Shown here one piece after another: positions 12,296 through 12,912 of a DNA stretch of 12,912 nt. Source of the stretch: Croceibacterium_B sp035470785 (GTDB taxonomy: Bacteria > Pseudomonadota > Alphaproteobacteria > Sphingomonadales > Sphingomonadaceae); assembly GCA_035470785.1 (NCBI GenBank), contig DATIQN010000019.1:1-12912 (forward strand). The letters are read 5' to 3'. Below the pieces are notes generated by a model that was not told the origin of the DNA, searched no databases, and saw only the letters and a program-made list of their open reading frames with translations. Made by a program: the position numbers and the translations under genes. Position 1 is the first letter of the stretch. Every line of letters begins with the position of its first letter.

Positions 12296-12912
12296 ATGGA
12301 CAACGATCTTGTCGAGCCGCATCCCGCGCGCGTGCCGTTCAGGACGGTGCTCGCGTCGATCGTGGGCTTGTGGCTGTGTTATTTCCTACTGGTGACGATC
12401 CGCTCGGAGCTGCTCGATCTCGGCTTCGAGCAGGAGATGCTCTGGCGCCGGGCGCTCGCCAGCGTGGTCGGGGTGGCGATCATGGTCGGGCTGTGGCTGG
12501 TACTGCGATTGTTCGACACCAAACCGCTGTGGGCCAAGATCGCGGCGGCCCTGGTGCTGTCGGCCCCGGTCGCCCTGATGTTGGCGGAGGCCAACCAGAT
12601 GGCGTTCAAGCCGATCGAGGAGCGGGTCTACAAGCGCATGGGCGCGCAGGAAGGCCTGGTCGTCCGCCGCGACGCTTCGGGCGACCTGCTGGTCGATGCG
12701 ACGCTTCCGGGAATGTCGGACGCCAAAGGACAGCCGCGCTCGGTCACAGTCGATCGCTACAGCGCCTGGGAAAGCATCATCGAGATCGCCTTCGGGCGCT
12801 ATTTCATGTCGCTTGCCTGGTGCGCGCTGTACCTCGCCTTGCTGGCGGGGGAGAAGGCGCGTGCGGCCGAACGGCGCGAAGGCGCGTTCCGCCGCGCGGC
12901 GAAGGCGGCCGA
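12296..12912 (+). CDS. Membrane domain of a probable LytS/YpdA-type sensor histidine kinase (3' end missing)
   Basis: The frame is open from the ATG at 12296 to the window edge (205 complete codons). It encodes four predicted membrane helices at about 17-36, 52-71, 80-98 and 166-188. A soluble, probably periplasmic segment lies between helices 3 and 4 (about 99-165). After helix 4 a charged helix begins (GEKARAAERREGAFRRAAKA), which in sphingomonad LytS-like kinases leads directly into the His_kinase domain with its NPHFLFN motif. That domain lies outside the window, so the kinase call is an inference from architecture and the linker. A LytTR-type response regulator would be expected just downstream. 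The gene is 86 bases after fumarase, with GGGG close to the ATG as a weak ribosome binding site. Confidence 0.62.
   Translation, partial: MDNDLVEPHPARVPFRTVLASIVGLWLCYFLLVTIRSELLDLGFEQEMLWRRALASVVGVAIMVGLWLVLRLFDTKPLWAKIAAALVLSAPVALMLAEANQMAFKPIEERVYKRMGAQEGLVVRRDASGDLLVDATLPGMSDAKGQPRSVTVDRYSAWESIIEIAFGRYFMSLAWCALYLALLAGEKARAAERREGAFRRAAKAA

Noticed and set aside
1..12912. CRISPR arrays, insertion sequences, prophage or tRNA-linked integration sites
   Set aside because: No spaced direct repeats, transposase or integrase motifs, or tRNA-like sequence were seen; codon use and GC look uniform throughout.

Overview
The window is GC-rich (mid-60s percent by eye), densely packed chromosomal DNA from an alphaproteobacterium, most probably a member of the Sphingomonadales (Sphingomonas/Novosphingobium/Erythrobacter relatives). 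The grounds are the gene order maf-aroE-coaE-dnaQ, the hpf-ptsN pair, a DUF1491 protein, a PIMT-like gene followed by tolC and a PopZ/DUF2497 gene, and a class I (4Fe-4S) fumarase. This placement rests on recognised families and gene order, not on a database search. No mobile element, CRISPR array, tRNA or rRNA was seen, and no gene-free stretch exceeds about 185 bases.

Left arm (1-5580, + strand). A 5'-truncated maf, aroE and coaE are chained by 4-base stop/start overlaps. They are followed by dnaQ (DNA polymerase III proofreading subunit), a long-form hpf (ribosome hibernation) and ptsN (nitrogen PTS IIA). A PaaI-like hotdog thioesterase, a DUF1491 protein and, after a 182-base non-coding gap, an exported SleB-type cell-wall hydrolase complete the arm. 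These are core housekeeping genes: shikimate and CoA synthesis, nucleotide-pool cleaning, replication fidelity and stationary-phase control.

Middle (5603-7964). On the minus strand, a two-CBS-domain protein, an A-type Fe-S carrier (ErpA/IscA family) and exonuclease III lie in tandem and look like one transcription unit with a visible promoter. A small two-helix membrane protein of unknown function is divergent from the CBS gene. It collides tail-to-tail, by 4 bases, with a ferredoxin gene.

Right-middle (7581-10499, minus strand). A PIMT-like methyltransferase, tolC (outer-membrane efflux channel), popZ (polar organiser) and a thioredoxin-fold 2Fe-2S ferredoxin overlap or nearly touch and form an apparent operon. 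The PIMT-like protein lacks several hallmark motifs. The ferredoxin has no ATG, GTG or TTG at a sensible place and probably starts at CTG overlapping the popZ stop.

Right end (10683-12912, + strand). Fumarase class I has a strong ribosome binding site and is divergent from the PIMT-like gene. It is followed by a perfect 10-bp stem-loop and then the membrane-anchored N-terminal part of a probable LytS/YpdA-type sensor histidine kinase, cut by the window edge.

I found no convincing previously undescribed system. The most useful leads are the ferredoxin start, the degenerate PIMT next to tolC, the short acidic-linker PopZ, the orphan membrane protein, and inverted repeats around the fumarase gene.
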